A stretch of DNA of 64,000 nucleotides, taken from Wohlfahrtiimonas larvae (GTDB taxonomy: Bacteria > Pseudomonadota > Gammaproteobacteria > Cardiobacteriales > Wohlfahrtiimonadaceae). Below, piece after piece: positions 27,518-37,603 of this stretch. A program made the translations under genes and the position numbers. Where the stretch lies: assembly GCF_039543665.1 (NCBI RefSeq), contig NZ_BAABKE010000003.1, positions 124,001 to 188,000 of the forward strand, read 5' to 3'. Below the pieces are notes generated by a model. The model made no database searches and was not told the DNA's origin. It saw nothing but the letters and a program-made list of their open reading frames with translations. Positions within the stretch are counted from its first letter, which is position 1. Each line of letters begins with the position of its first letter.

Positions 27518-30500
27518 TCAAATATTACTAAAGTCCCATTCTACAAGTGCTTTGTGAATGTCTTGATTATCGCTCGATTCATATTGTTTCAATATTTCAT
27601 AAGCACGCTTTTTATCTTGAACCACATCACCCGAGCCATGATAATAAATGTACGCCAATTTATACTTAGCTAAAACATGATGCTTACCTTGTGCTAAATC
27701 TGTCATATCAAAATATTCAGCCGCTTTCACAAAATCTTTAGAAATATTATTCTCACCAAAATACAAAACATCACCTGCCTGATGCGCACAATTGCTATCA
27801 CCATTCTGAGCACCCAAATCAAAATAGTAAACTGCTTTAGCACTATCTGTTGGTACACCATCACCTTTACGGTACATATTACCTAAACGATTATAAGCAA
27901 AGCTCTCACCGTTCTGCCCTGCTTTTTCATAATATTGGATCGCCAGCTCAGTATCTTTCGCGGCCATCTTACCTTGCTGATAAATTTCACCTAATCGCAA
28001 GAAAGCATGTGCAGAATTTTCTTCTGCTCTTTTTTTCCATTGGTTCACCTCACCGATATACTGAATGTATTGAAAAGAATCTTTCAGTACTTTTGCCTTG
28101 GCTTTCTGAGTTTCGATCTGCGTTGCATTCAATCGATCCTCAATATTATTAATCTCCCAAAAACCATAAGCTGAACCATATAAATAAGCATTTAAATAAT
28201 CTCCATGCTCCTTATAGTAATTCATCAATACTTTTGCAGCATCTTCCATATTATACTGTGCTAATTGTTGCAACCATTGAACACCGAGTGCTTGCTCATT
28301 CTGATTACCTTCCAATAAATTTTCATAGATAGTTTCAAATTTACGATCCACGTATGAAAAATCAGGATAAAACGAACGATTTGTTTCTAATATTTCTGCC
28401 ATCATTTGATCAAATGCGCTCGCTAATAGTGACAATGCTTTGACACGATCTACTGTTAAAGTTTGATCACCAAATAAATACAATCGACCAATTCTATAAT
28501 TACCCTCCGATGGATATAACCCTAGAATTTTATCTGCGGCTTTCATTGCAGCTTGATAATCTGTGGCATCCTGATCTTCCACGAAAAGATCATACAACCC
28601 TTGATAAAACCCCAATTGAGTTTCCTTAGGTAGTTTTTCAATTACAGCATAAGCATGCTCAAAATTTTTATTCTGAATAAAGTAATTCACCAATAATTTA
28701 TTATTATCATCCGTCGGGTATTTCAATAAAACAGATTCAATTTCAGCATTCACATCTTTCACTTCAGGATCATATTGATAATTCATCAACGTTTCAGCCA
28801 ATATTGTTGCGGCATATTCACTACCATTATTAATGGCTGCTTTTAATAGTACTAAAGCTTGCACATAATGATCCTCATATCTAGGTTGTTTAAGTAAATT
28901 TTTAGCTAACATTACTCGTGCACCATTATGATTTTGCTTAACCAAGGCTTTTAATTGAGCATCCATATCCACAGGATTTTCTTCCAACTGTTTATAAGCC
29001 AACAATGCAAATTTCGCATCTAAATCGCCACTTTTAGCCTTCTGAATTAAATCATTCCATTCAATGACACGGCCACCTGCATTAGAATAATTCTTCTCAT
29101 TAGCCTTTTTGTACCAAAAAGCAGCTGTCTGAATATTAGTTTCATTACTATCTAAGCTTTCATAATGTTGCCCTAACGCATATGCGGCATCACCGTCATC
29201 ATATTCAGATAACTCTTTCAGTGTTTCTATATACCTTTCAGTATTTTGCTTTGTGCCATTGCCATCTCTATACATATTAACAATATTGCCTAAAGCTGAA
29301 ATATACTCTTTACTGCCTTTTTCCGATGTTATCAAAAACTCTTCTGCCACATCAAAATGAACAAAATTTTTAAAATACTCTTCAGCTTCAGCAATCCCAG
29401 AATATTTAAGTTCAAACATTAAATCTGACATCTCTTTTCGAGTAATGCGCGGATCAATATCTAAAGAATACAATTGATATAAAGGCTCCAATGCTTTGAC
29501 ATTACCTAATCGAATACTTTTTAACAAAAGCTCGCGCCCTTTCATTAAATTATTATCATCACCTTTGTGAATTAAAATCATCCCGAAATCTTGCATTGCT
29601 TTCGATGAACCATTCTCCATTGCGCGTTTTAGCAATATTATTTGCTCATCATTGTTACCTTGTTTTTTAGCAAGCTCTACTAATTGATACCAAGCATCAG
29701 GATCTTTTTTATCAGCACGTTCACGAAGATCTTGAAGCTTTTGCAAGCCTTTTTTTGCATCATCTCTTCTAAAACTTAAGAATGATCGCTCTTGATCTTG
29801 AATTTTCTCTATGACTGCCATCGCTAAATCATAGGCTTCTAAACGATTATAGATTTCTGCCAACTCTTGTAGATCAGCATCCGATCCAGTAATTTCTGCA
29901 ATTTTCTTCGCATATGGCAATCGCTCTTTAGCATCTGTGAATGAAAAATCAGAAAATTTCTTTCTTAATGCAGGCACATAATCCTGAGCAACTAATTGCT
30001 CTAAGATAATCTCACCTTGCTTCTTCATTGCTTCATTACCTCGAGATAATATCTCGGCATAATTCAATTGCATTCTTGGGATTCCTGCTTCATATCCCTT
30101 TTTAATCAATTGGTAAGCTTGCTGTCCTTTAACAATGTCTTGGTCATGATAAATATTTAATAACCATTGTTGGACAAAATCTAGATCTGTATTAGCTAAT
30201 AATAGCGTTTCATACTCTTGCTGAGCACCTTCATCTTGCATCTCTTGAATAATATAGTAAGCACCATCATTACGTTGCTCAATATCCTGGCTAGCTAATA
30301 ATAGTTTTCCTAATGGCAAAAGTATCTTTCTTGTGCCTTTTTTATAATGCTCAATAGCTTTAGGAATATCAACAGCGGTACCTTTGCCATAATGATACAT
30401 TTCACCCAAAGTATTATAAAGCTCACGCCCGACATAATCAGGTGACAACGTTAATAAGATTTCAAGCGCTGCTTTCTCATCTTTTGCTAAATTAACCGCA

Positions 30501-32074
30501 CCATTTTTCAACAATAATGCTTTTTCAAAACGGTATTTCGCTGAATACATTTCGCTAGCTTCTAAATCAATTAAACGATCATAATAACCAATGGCTTTAG
30601 CTCCATCTTGACAACGTCCTTCTGTGCCATAAAAATCACCCATTAACGATAATAGCTCAGGATCATTTGGATTCATGCCATCAATTTTTTGCACATATCC
30701 ATAAATTTCATCATAAGCATTGGCTAAATCTGTACGCATCAAAGTACGTGTAACAATCAAATAAGGCTTTTGATCATTCGGTGCAAGCTCAATCAATTGC
30801 TTCGCATATTGCAATTGCTCATGATCTCGAATGGATAAATTATTCACTCTTTCATAAGCTAAAGCCTTCAAGGCATCTATATTTCCCAAGCTTGCAGCTT
30901 TCTTCAGGTATAAGGCTGCTAATCGATCATCATAACCATAATCTGACTGAATACCATTAATATACATCAACCCCATAAAATACAAACCATAAGGATCGGA
31001 CTGTGCTACAGCTTGTTCTATAAATGGCACCATTTTTCGCTGAACATCTGCATCATAACGTGCTTCATCATAGATTTTTTTCAGTAATGAATATTTACCC
31101 AGAGAAACTGCCTGAAAATAGTAGTATTGAGCCTGCTCTGAATCTGATTTTCCGGTTACCGCACCAGAGAGATATAAATTTCCCAATCTTTCTGCAGCAT
31201 TCCCATCCGTTTTTGATTGTGCCATCAGGTTTTTAATCATTTTTTGGCGTTCATCATCCGATTGCATCGAATAAATAGAAATAGGCTGAACATTTTTAAG
31301 CTCAATCATATCTGCCATGATCTGGAAAAACTTCTCTTCTAGTATTTTCTCAACTTTTTGAGATTGAGCTGAATTAGCGGGATAACCTTTAATTTCACCT
31401 TTATAGACACTAGATAATGGTAACAATGCAAGTAATAATCCTGAATTCAGAGCCTTCTCTAAATACATTACGCCATCTTCTACATTACTGTGCTGTATTT
31501 TAAGCCCCAATTGTGTCAAGTCTACATCTATATAATCATCACCTAATAATAAAAATGTACCAATACCAAACTCGGTAAAAGGTGTTTGCTCTATTTGATG
31601 TGCTTTCAGCAAAGATTTCAACATAAATACATCGTCAGGCTCACCAAAACGATTTTCATAGATTTCTGCTGTGAGCATTGGCAATAGAAATGCTTCCATC
31701 AGATTCAAGGATTGAGCTTTCTCTAAATATTTTTGATAATTCTCTTTCGTTCCATTAGGTAAAGTATTATTTAAATAAAAATATGCCAAATTGTAAGCCG
31801 CTTCTGCACTGCCTTGATCCACAGCCTTTTTCAACCACTCCTCTGCTTTAGCTAAATTTGCTTGAGAGAAATTTTCATCCATCAGTAACATTCCTACTAG
31901 GAAAGCGGCTGTTGCATTATTATTCTGTGCCGACCCTACAAATTCAGCATAACTTCTATCTAAATCATTATCATAATATGCTGCTAATCCTGTTGTTACA
32001 TCTGCCCATGTCATAGATGTTAACGAAGTGGATGAAATTAATAAGAGAGCTGTTGCTAATTTTTTTAACCTCAT
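27518..32074 (-). CDS. Giant exported Sel1-repeat protein, 1518 residues
   Basis: A signal peptide (about 1-24, cut after TWA) is followed by almost nothing but helical Sel1/TPR-type repeats. Clear units include NAAERLGNLYLSGAV and GLYFMGLMYINGIQ, and four consecutive C-terminal units from about residue 1390 (HAFLRLGEIYQQG, AYNRLGNMYRKGDG, AHQAGDVLYFGE, AKYKLAYIYYHGSG). The middle has more degenerate repeats. No enzyme domain, transmembrane segment or lipobox is seen, so a soluble periplasmic scaffold is likely. Long exported Sel1 proteins such as Legionella EnhC are known to bind cell-wall hydrolases; any such role here is inference. It lies 153 bases after the TonB receptor and may have its own promoter (TATACT about 32 bases upstream). 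Confidence 0.85.
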   Translation of the reverse strand: MRLKKLATALLLISSTSLTSMTWADVTTGLAAYYDNDLDRSYAEFVGSAQNNNATAAFLVGMLLMDENFSQANLAKAEEWLKKAVDQGSAEAAYNLAYFYLNNTLPNGTKENYQKYLEKAQSLNLMEAFLLPMLTAEIYENRFGEPDDVFMLKSLLKAHQIEQTPFTEFGIGTFLLLGDDYIDVDLTQLGLKIQHSNVEDGVMYLEKALNSGLLLALLPLSSVYKGEIKGYPANSAQSQKVEKILEEKFFQIMADMIELKNVQPISIYSMQSDDERQKMIKNLMAQSKTDGNAAERLGNLYLSGAVTGKSDSEQAQYYYFQAVSLGKYSLLKKIYDEARYDADVQRKMVPFIEQAVAQSDPYGLYFMGLMYINGIQSDYGYDDRLAALYLKKAASLGNIDALKALAYERVNNLSIRDHEQLQYAKQLIELAPNDQKPYLIVTRTLMRTDLANAYDEIYGYVQKIDGMNPNDPELLSLMGDFYGTEGRCQDGAKAIGYYDRLIDLEASEMYSAKYRFEKALLLKNGAVNLAKDEKAALEILLTLSPDYVGRELYNTLGEMYHYGKGTAVDIPKAIEHYKKGTRKILLPLGKLLLASQDIEQRNDGAYYIIQEMQDEGAQQEYETLLLANTDLDFVQQWLLNIYHDQDIVKGQQAYQLIKKGYEAGIPRMQLNYAEILSRGNEAMKKQGEIILEQLVAQDYVPALRKKFSDFSFTDAKERLPYAKKIAEITGSDADLQELAEIYNRLEAYDLAMAVIEKIQDQERSFLSFRRDDAKKGLQKLQDLRERADKKDPDAWYQLVELAKKQGNNDEQIILLKRAMENGSSKAMQDFGMILIHKGDDNNLMKGRELLLKSIRLGNVKALEPLYQLYSLDIDPRITRKEMSDLMFELKYSGIAEAEEYFKNFVHFDVAEEFLITSEKGSKEYISALGNIVNMYRDGNGTKQNTERYIETLKELSEYDDGDAAYALGQHYESLDSNETNIQTAAFWYKKANEKNYSNAGGRVIEWNDLIQKAKSGDLDAKFALLAYKQLEENPVDMDAQLKALVKQNHNGARVMLAKNLLKQPRYEDHYVQALVLLKAAINNGSEYAATILAETLMNYQYDPEVKDVNAEIESVLLKYPTDDNNKLLVNYFIQNKNFEHAYAVIEKLPKETQLGFYQGLYDLFVEDQDATDYQAAMKAADKILGLYPSEGNYRIGRLYLFGDQTLTVDRVKALSLLASAFDQMMAEILETNRSFYPDFSYVDRKFETIYENLLEGNQNEQALGVQWLQQLAQYNMEDAAKVLMNYYKEHGDYLNAYLYGSAYGFWEINNIEDRLNATQIETQKAKAKVLKDSFQYIQYIGEVNQWKKRAEENSAHAFLRLGEIYQQGKMAAKDTELAIQYYEKAGQNGESFAYNRLGNMYRKGDGVPTDSAKAVYYFDLGAQNGDSNCAHQAGDVLYFGENNISKDFVKAAEYFDMTDLAQGKHHVLAKYKLAYIYYHGSGDVVQDKKRAYEILKQYESSDNQDIHKALVEWDFSNI

Positions 32075-32158
32075 AATATTCCTAGAATTTTTATATAACA
32101 GCTAAAGTATAACTGAATAAACTAGTTTCTTATTGATTAAAGTCCAACATCAATAAAT

Positions 32159-32198
32159 ATACATAATACTTACTCAAAAAATAGCAATTATTATGTAT
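32159..32198 (-). other. Inverted repeat after the TonB receptor
   Basis: ATACATAATA and TATTATGTAT form a ten-base perfect stem with a 20-base loop, 30 bases past the receptor stop. There is no T-run right after it, so it is at best a weak terminator. Confidence 0.3.
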
Positions 32199-32227
32199 TT
32201 TATATAATTTTTAGGGAGATATAACAA

Positions 32228-34429
32228 TTACAATGATATTTTAACATTGATTGCAAAGCTTCTTCCTGGCTGCGTCCAGCGATCTAAATGGTCATACCAT
32301 TTTACCCACATATCCTGAGCCTTCTCATCTTGTAGATCAATACCATCCCAATATTTTTGATTAGTAAGGTTATAAATACCACCTGTAATTTCAATATCTT
32401 TATCTAACTTCCACCAAGCAGTTAAATCAACTAAGTTATATTTAGGCGCATTCATGGTGTAAAAATCCCCCCATTGTTCTTTGTATTGGCGTTTTTTTGC
32501 ATTCACATGCTTCCAATCTAATGATGCCCCCCAATTTTCTTGAGCATAGCTTACCCCTACTGTATAGGTAAAAGGGTCAACAGCTAGACGGTTTTTATCA
32601 AATGGATCACTTTCTAATTCTTTACCTGTTGCACGATTTTTACTTTTTGCCCATGCAGCAGAACCATGAATTACCCAATGATCTGTAATATTTTGTTTAA
32701 AATTTGCTTCCACACCATGAATATTAATACGCTTAACATTCATAGGCATCGTATAACGCTGACCTGCACTATCTGCAAAACTCTCAGAACGAATAAAGTT
32801 ATTATATTGACTCAAATAAGCATTAGCTGAAAAATTTGTCCATCCATCATCATAAAGTAATCCTGCCATATAGTTACGAGAGCTCTCTTTCTTTAAATCA
32901 GGATTCGGTACAATGTGTGTACCACCATGATTAAATGTTCCTAAATTTTCATAAGAAGGATGACGAACACCTTCGCTATAACCAATAAAGATCTCTGCAT
33001 TATTATCTAATAGAGCTTTACTCAAGTTAATTTTTGGTGTGATTGTCGTATCACTATATTTTTGAGTGATCAAATATTTAGGATCAATATTACCTGTAAA
33101 ATGATCCTTACCATACTGCAAGAAAATATCATCAGGTGAACTATCCATCGTATGATGATCAATATTCGCACCTATACTTAACTTCCAACCATCACCCCAT
33201 GAAATATTATCTTGCAGATAAAAACCTATATCTTTAGCAACTGCATCTGGAAAATCCTTACGCTGTTTATCTTTGCTATTATTAATATCTTCCAAGCGTG
33301 ATGTTTTGGTTCTTCTTAAATCAATCCCCCACATAAAATCATGATCTAATCCACCTAAGACCACATGCTTATCAAAATCTGCACGCACTCCAATAATATT
33401 CACCTTAAAATCTTTTAATGTATGTGTAGTTTTTGCTAAAGGTCCACCAAATCTATTACGAATACCATCAATATTGTTCAACTTATTTTGATATAACCGA
33501 ACATTCATCTCATTAAAAATTGCAGATTCTAAATTTAATTTATAATCAATAGCGTATCTATTTCTTTTAATTTTCAATGTATTATCATAAATATGACTTT
33601 CACTACGGGAATGCATCTGATCTACTGTGAGATTATTTTTATATTCCTCTGCCATAATTGAAAGGCGATGTCTCTCATTAGACCATGCAAGCTTGCCTAA
33701 AATATTCTGCCCTTCAGCATCTAAAGGATTCGGTTTAGTACGCTTTGAACCAAATCCATCAACTTCACCTCTATTTTTTGTTTCATGATATTTTGTATCC
33801 GTTCCAATCACTAACCATGAAAAATTATTTTTAAACCCTGCTGTAGAAATTGTTGTTTTATTTTCACGATTAGCACTAACATAACCTTGCTTTAAACCAA
33901 TATGAAATGGCTTTTCTGCATTCACAAAATCTTCTGGATCATACGTTCTAAAATTAGCCGCACCTGCTAAAGTATCTGAGCCATGTTTAGCAGAATTGGG
34001 CTCTTTCATAATATCAACATGTTTTAAAGTATCAAACTCCACAAAATCACGCCCTGCATTGTATGAGCTACCATGCCCCCAGGCTTGTCCTTCTGGCAAT
34101 CGATCACCATCGATGCTCATTGTGATTCTATTAAAATCTATTCCTCGTATTCTTAACCCTTGGCTAACACCTTTTTGCGCATCTTTAGCTACACTCACAC
34201 CAGGAAGATAACGAACCAAGCTTTTCAAGTCAGTAGCGGCTGACTTATTCAATGCATCTCTATCTATGATAATCACCGATGAAACACTTTCATCATAATC
34301 TTGTCCAATATATTCTCCTTGAACACGCACGGGTGATAAATCAATTACTTTATCTTCTTCTGCTACAGCCAAAGGAATGACTGTACTTAATGCTGTTACA
34401 ACCGCCAAATATAAATACGAAACTTTCAT
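32228..34429 (-). CDS. TonB-dependent receptor, heme/hemoglobin type
   Basis: This 733-residue outer-membrane receptor has a signal peptide (cut near AVAEE, residue 23), a plug domain with LRIRGIDFNRITMSIDGDR, and a 22-strand barrel ending in RSFAINVKISL. It resembles the hemoglobin/transferrin/lactoferrin receptor family. The heme-receptor FRAP/NPNL pair is recognisable as VRHPSYENL and NPDL, with two histidines (FNHGGTH) between them where heme ligands sit in HemR-type receptors. Iron regulation is supported by two Fur-like boxes upstream. The TonB box is probably near residue 28-34 (VIDLSPV). The exact ligand is unproven. Confidence 0.88.
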   Translation of the reverse strand: MKVSYLYLAVVTALSTVIPLAVAEEDKVIDLSPVRVQGEYIGQDYDESVSSVIIIDRDALNKSAATDLKSLVRYLPGVSVAKDAQKGVSQGLRIRGIDFNRITMSIDGDRLPEGQAWGHGSSYNAGRDFVEFDTLKHVDIMKEPNSAKHGSDTLAGAANFRTYDPEDFVNAEKPFHIGLKQGYVSANRENKTTISTAGFKNNFSWLVIGTDTKYHETKNRGEVDGFGSKRTKPNPLDAEGQNILGKLAWSNERHRLSIMAEEYKNNLTVDQMHSRSESHIYDNTLKIKRNRYAIDYKLNLESAIFNEMNVRLYQNKLNNIDGIRNRFGGPLAKTTHTLKDFKVNIIGVRADFDKHVVLGGLDHDFMWGIDLRRTKTSRLEDINNSKDKQRKDFPDAVAKDIGFYLQDNISWGDGWKLSIGANIDHHTMDSSPDDIFLQYGKDHFTGNIDPKYLITQKYSDTTITPKINLSKALLDNNAEIFIGYSEGVRHPSYENLGTFNHGGTHIVPNPDLKKESSRNYMAGLLYDDGWTNFSANAYLSQYNNFIRSESFADSAGQRYTMPMNVKRINIHGVEANFKQNITDHWVIHGSAAWAKSKNRATGKELESDPFDKNRLAVDPFTYTVGVSYAQENWGASLDWKHVNAKKRQYKEQWGDFYTMNAPKYNLVDLTAWWKLDKDIEITGGIYNLTNQKYWDGIDLQDEKAQDMWVKWYDHLDRWTQPGRSFAINVKISL

Positions 34430-34455
34430 ATATCCCTATCTTTAAAAACTTTATG

Positions 34456-34474
34456 TAAAATAATTATCATTTGA
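34456..34474 (-). promoter_or_regulatory. Fur-like box, receptor-proximal
   Basis: The minus-strand sequence TCAAATGATAATTATTTTA keeps 12 of the 13 central positions of the 19-base Fur consensus. It lies 27-45 bases before the receptor start, in the likely promoter. Confidence 0.6.
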
Positions 34475-34489
34475 AAATATAATACATAT

Positions 34490-34508
34490 ATTAATGAGAA
34501 TCATTAAC
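34490..34508 (-). promoter_or_regulatory. Fur-like box, receptor-distal
   Basis: ATTAATGAGAATCATTAAC matches the 19-base Fur consensus at about 15 positions and is nearly palindromic. It stands 61-79 bases before the receptor start, so together with the proximal box it would let Fur occupy the promoter on both sides. Confidence 0.7.
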
Positions 34509-34639
34509 ATTATTAAAAATAGCGAGTATATTGAGAGTTAATATCAATGTCAACTTATAGTTATTACTAAAAGCTGACATCTTTTAAATCTACTACAAAC
34601 AGTATTACAAATACTCAATCATGATATTCAGACAAAAAA

Positions 34640-34673
34640 ATACCCTCAAAGTTGGTTCCTGCTTTGAGGGTAT
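34640..34673 (-). terminator. Terminator after the ydiJ-type gene
   Basis: A twelve-base perfect stem ATACCCTCAAAG/CTTTGAGGGTAT with a ten-base loop, with T-runs on both sides, lies 24 bases past the stop of the FAD/Fe-S oxidoreductase. It ends the proC-to-ydiJ operon. Confidence 0.87.
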
Positions 34674-34696
34674 TTTTAATATATAATAATATTTAT

Positions 34697-37594
34697 TTAC
34701 TGCAAATTCTGATTCAATACAGAAATAGGATGCAATGCTGATACTTTAGAAAAGCGATCCACTTGTGTTCTACAAGAGAAACCTGTCGCCATCACATGAT
34801 CTTTCTCTGCAATGCCTTCAATCTGCACACGCCATGATTGATCATAAATTTTCTCAGATAATTCTACTTGCTTAGTTAAATGACCAAATGTTCCACTCAT
34901 TCCACAGCAACCTGTTGGAACAACTTCAATGCCTAAACCAAAGTATTTAAACACTTGTTGCCATAAACTTGGCGCATTGGGAACAGCTGTTTTTTCCATA
35001 CAATGGCTCAACAAATAGAACTTATCTTTCAATTCTTTTTGCACTGTTTGATCTTTTTGGCTTAAATATCCTACTAAGAATTCTTGCACTAATTGAACAT
35101 GTACTGCTTCACCAAACATCTGTTTATAATCTTTACGATATAGCACTGTAATTGGCGGTTCAATCCCAATCATTGGAATGTTCAGCTTCGCCATTTTCAA
35201 TAGCAACTTATTTTGTTTCTCAGCAGACAATGTGAATTGATCACGCATACCCAGCACATGATAAGCCTTGCCTGAATTTTGATAAGGCGCTAAATAAACT
35301 GTTAAGCCTAATGAATGCAGTAATTCCACGCAATCTTTCAGAACCTTGCCATCAAAGTATTCCGTCAAAGCATCTGGCACAATGATCACAGAGTTTTTAG
35401 TATCTTTAATGGATTCTGGCGTTAGGCGTTCAATATCTGCAATATTCCATTCAACCAACTTCCCTGCTTTCACTAATGCAGGTACACCATTATCTTGTGG
35501 CATTGTTGCATCTGTTAAGCCAATCTTTTTCATGATAGCTTGCGTCATTGGCAATTTGAACAATGGATTGGTGATGTTACGCATTTTATACATCAATGGG
35601 GCATTTTCTTCAGCTTGAGCCAAAATACGATCCACCAATGGGCGACGACGCGTTTTGTAATATTCTTCCACAAATTGTGAGCGACCATTCGGGATATTGA
35701 TCATTACGGGGCATTCAGATGTACAACTGCCACAGCTCAAGCAAGTTTCTAACGCTGTAAAAATCTCTTCTTCAAATTCTGGTGTATTTTGATCTGTACA
35801 ACGGCGACGTTCCCATTCTTTCAACAATACAGCGCGACCTTTCGGTGATTGAACACGATCACGCGTTGCTTTATAGCTTGGGCACATTGGTGAATGTAGA
35901 TCATAGTTAAAACATGCACCATTACCGTTACAGAAATTCACACGGCGATATTCATTCCACATTTTCTCTGTGATCAATTGATCTTTCTGCCCACGCATTG
36001 GCGTTAAATCAACTTTATACAACGCAGAATCTGAACCTAATGGCGCTGCAATCTTCCCAGGATTCATCTGATTATGTGGATCAAATGCTGTTTTAATGGC
36101 ACGAATGATTGGGTAGAATTCACCAAAATAAGGTTCACAATATTCAGAACGAACACCTTTACCATGCTCACCCCATAATGCACCTTTATATTTCACGCAG
36201 AGATCATAAACTTGATCGCTGATTCTACGGATTCTTTCACGATCATCTTCTGCTTTGAGATCCAATGCCGGGCGAACATGCAATACGCCCGCATCAACGT
36301 GCCCGAACATACCATAAATAAGGTTTTCCTTATCCAATACCGCTTTGAATTCCACAATGAAATCTGCCAAGCTTTCTGGTGGCACAGCGCAATCTTCCAC
36401 AAATGCCATTGTTCTGCGTTCACCTTTGATATTACCCAATAAGCCAACGGCACGTTTACGAAGTGCATAAATGTTCTTAATTGCAGCATCACCATTCAAT
36501 ACATTTGATGATAACAATGAAGCATAATTACTTGCTTTCATATAATCTGCAAAGGATTCTACTGATCTTTGCAATTCAGCTTCATCATCACTATTAAATT
36601 CCACCAACAAGATTGCTTTCAAGCGGTCATAATCTACGCCTTCAAAATATTGCTGATTCACTTCCCAAATAAAGTCATTGCGCGCGCGCTCTACAACACG
36701 ATCATCCATAATTTCAATAGATGTTGGCGTTACAGGCGCATCCATTAAATATGTAGAATGTTTCAATGCAGAGATAAAATCATCATAACTCAATAGTACT
36801 AACTTGCTATATTTAGGAATTGGCAATACATTCAACGTTGCTTCTGTCAAAACAGCCAACGTACCTTCCGCACCGCATAACAAATGTTTTAAGTTATGAT
36901 TTTCATCATCAAAAAAGTGTTTTGCATCATAACCTGTCACAAAACGATTCAACTCTGGGAAATGTGCATTCATCGAATCCACTTCTGGCGAAATAATACC
37001 TGCAATTTGTTGCTGCAATGGATCAATTTCATTTGTATCAATGAATTGGCCATTTGGCAAATACCCTTTCAATGACACAACGTGATGGCTTGTTTTGCCA
37101 TAAGTATAGCTTCCCTGGCCTGAAGCATCTGTATTAATCATACCACCAATCGTTGCACGATTAGAGGTTGATAATTCAGGTGCAAAGAAAAAACCATGAG
37201 GTTTCAAAAATGCATTCAATTGATCCTTTACGACACCTGTTTGCACGATTACTTGATGTTTTTCTGCATCAAATGCCAAAATTTGATTCATATGACGAGA
37301 TAAATCTAAAATAATTCCTTGATTTAATGATTGCCCGTTCGTTCCTGTGCCACCACCTTTAGCTGTAATGTTCACCTGATGATGTTCTGGTTTTGATAGT
37401 AATTCTGTCACAATTGCCACATCATCACTATTTTTAGGATAAATGACAGCTTCTGGCTTCACCTCATAGATAGAATTATCTACTGAATGAACCAATCGTG
37501 CTGCTTCATTGGCATCCACATCACCTTGAAAATTTGTTTTGGCCAAATCAGTAATAAATTTTTTTACTGAATTCTCTAAACTAAAAGTGCTCAT
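34697..37594 (-). CDS. ydiJ: FAD-linked oxidoreductase with Fe-S domain, YdiJ family
   Basis: This 965-residue fusion has an FAD-binding VAO-type domain (ITAKGGGTGTNGQSLNQG near residue 75-92), a FAD-oxidase C-terminal cap, a ferredoxin-like region with CNGNGAC, a CLSCGSCTSECP cluster near 645, and a CCG-type heterodisulfide-reductase-like domain (TGCCGMSGTFGH near 905). E. coli YdiJ has this architecture (1018 residues) and has been linked to D-2-hydroxyacid oxidation (D-2-hydroxyglutarate or D-lactate class substrates). The substrate here cannot be read from sequence. It starts nine bases after zapE. Confidence 0.9.
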   Translation of the reverse strand: MSTFSLENSVKKFITDLAKTNFQGDVDANEAARLVHSVDNSIYEVKPEAVIYPKNSDDVAIVTELLSKPEHHQVNITAKGGGTGTNGQSLNQGIILDLSRHMNQILAFDAEKHQVIVQTGVVKDQLNAFLKPHGFFFAPELSTSNRATIGGMINTDASGQGSYTYGKTSHHVVSLKGYLPNGQFIDTNEIDPLQQQIAGIISPEVDSMNAHFPELNRFVTGYDAKHFFDDENHNLKHLLCGAEGTLAVLTEATLNVLPIPKYSKLVLLSYDDFISALKHSTYLMDAPVTPTSIEIMDDRVVERARNDFIWEVNQQYFEGVDYDRLKAILLVEFNSDDEAELQRSVESFADYMKASNYASLLSSNVLNGDAAIKNIYALRKRAVGLLGNIKGERRTMAFVEDCAVPPESLADFIVEFKAVLDKENLIYGMFGHVDAGVLHVRPALDLKAEDDRERIRRISDQVYDLCVKYKGALWGEHGKGVRSEYCEPYFGEFYPIIRAIKTAFDPHNQMNPGKIAAPLGSDSALYKVDLTPMRGQKDQLITEKMWNEYRRVNFCNGNGACFNYDLHSPMCPSYKATRDRVQSPKGRAVLLKEWERRRCTDQNTPEFEEEIFTALETCLSCGSCTSECPVMINIPNGRSQFVEEYYKTRRRPLVDRILAQAEENAPLMYKMRNITNPLFKLPMTQAIMKKIGLTDATMPQDNGVPALVKAGKLVEWNIADIERLTPESIKDTKNSVIIVPDALTEYFDGKVLKDCVELLHSLGLTVYLAPYQNSGKAYHVLGMRDQFTLSAEKQNKLLLKMAKLNIPMIGIEPPITVLYRKDYKQMFGEAVHVQLVQEFLVGYLSQKDQTVQKELKDKFYLLSHCMEKTAVPNAPSLWQQVFKYFGLGIEVVPTGCCGMSGTFGHLTKQVELSEKIYDQSWRVQIEGIAEKDHVMATGFSCRTQVDRFSKVSALHPISVLNQNLQ

Positions 37595-37603
37595 TACGTT
37601 TCC

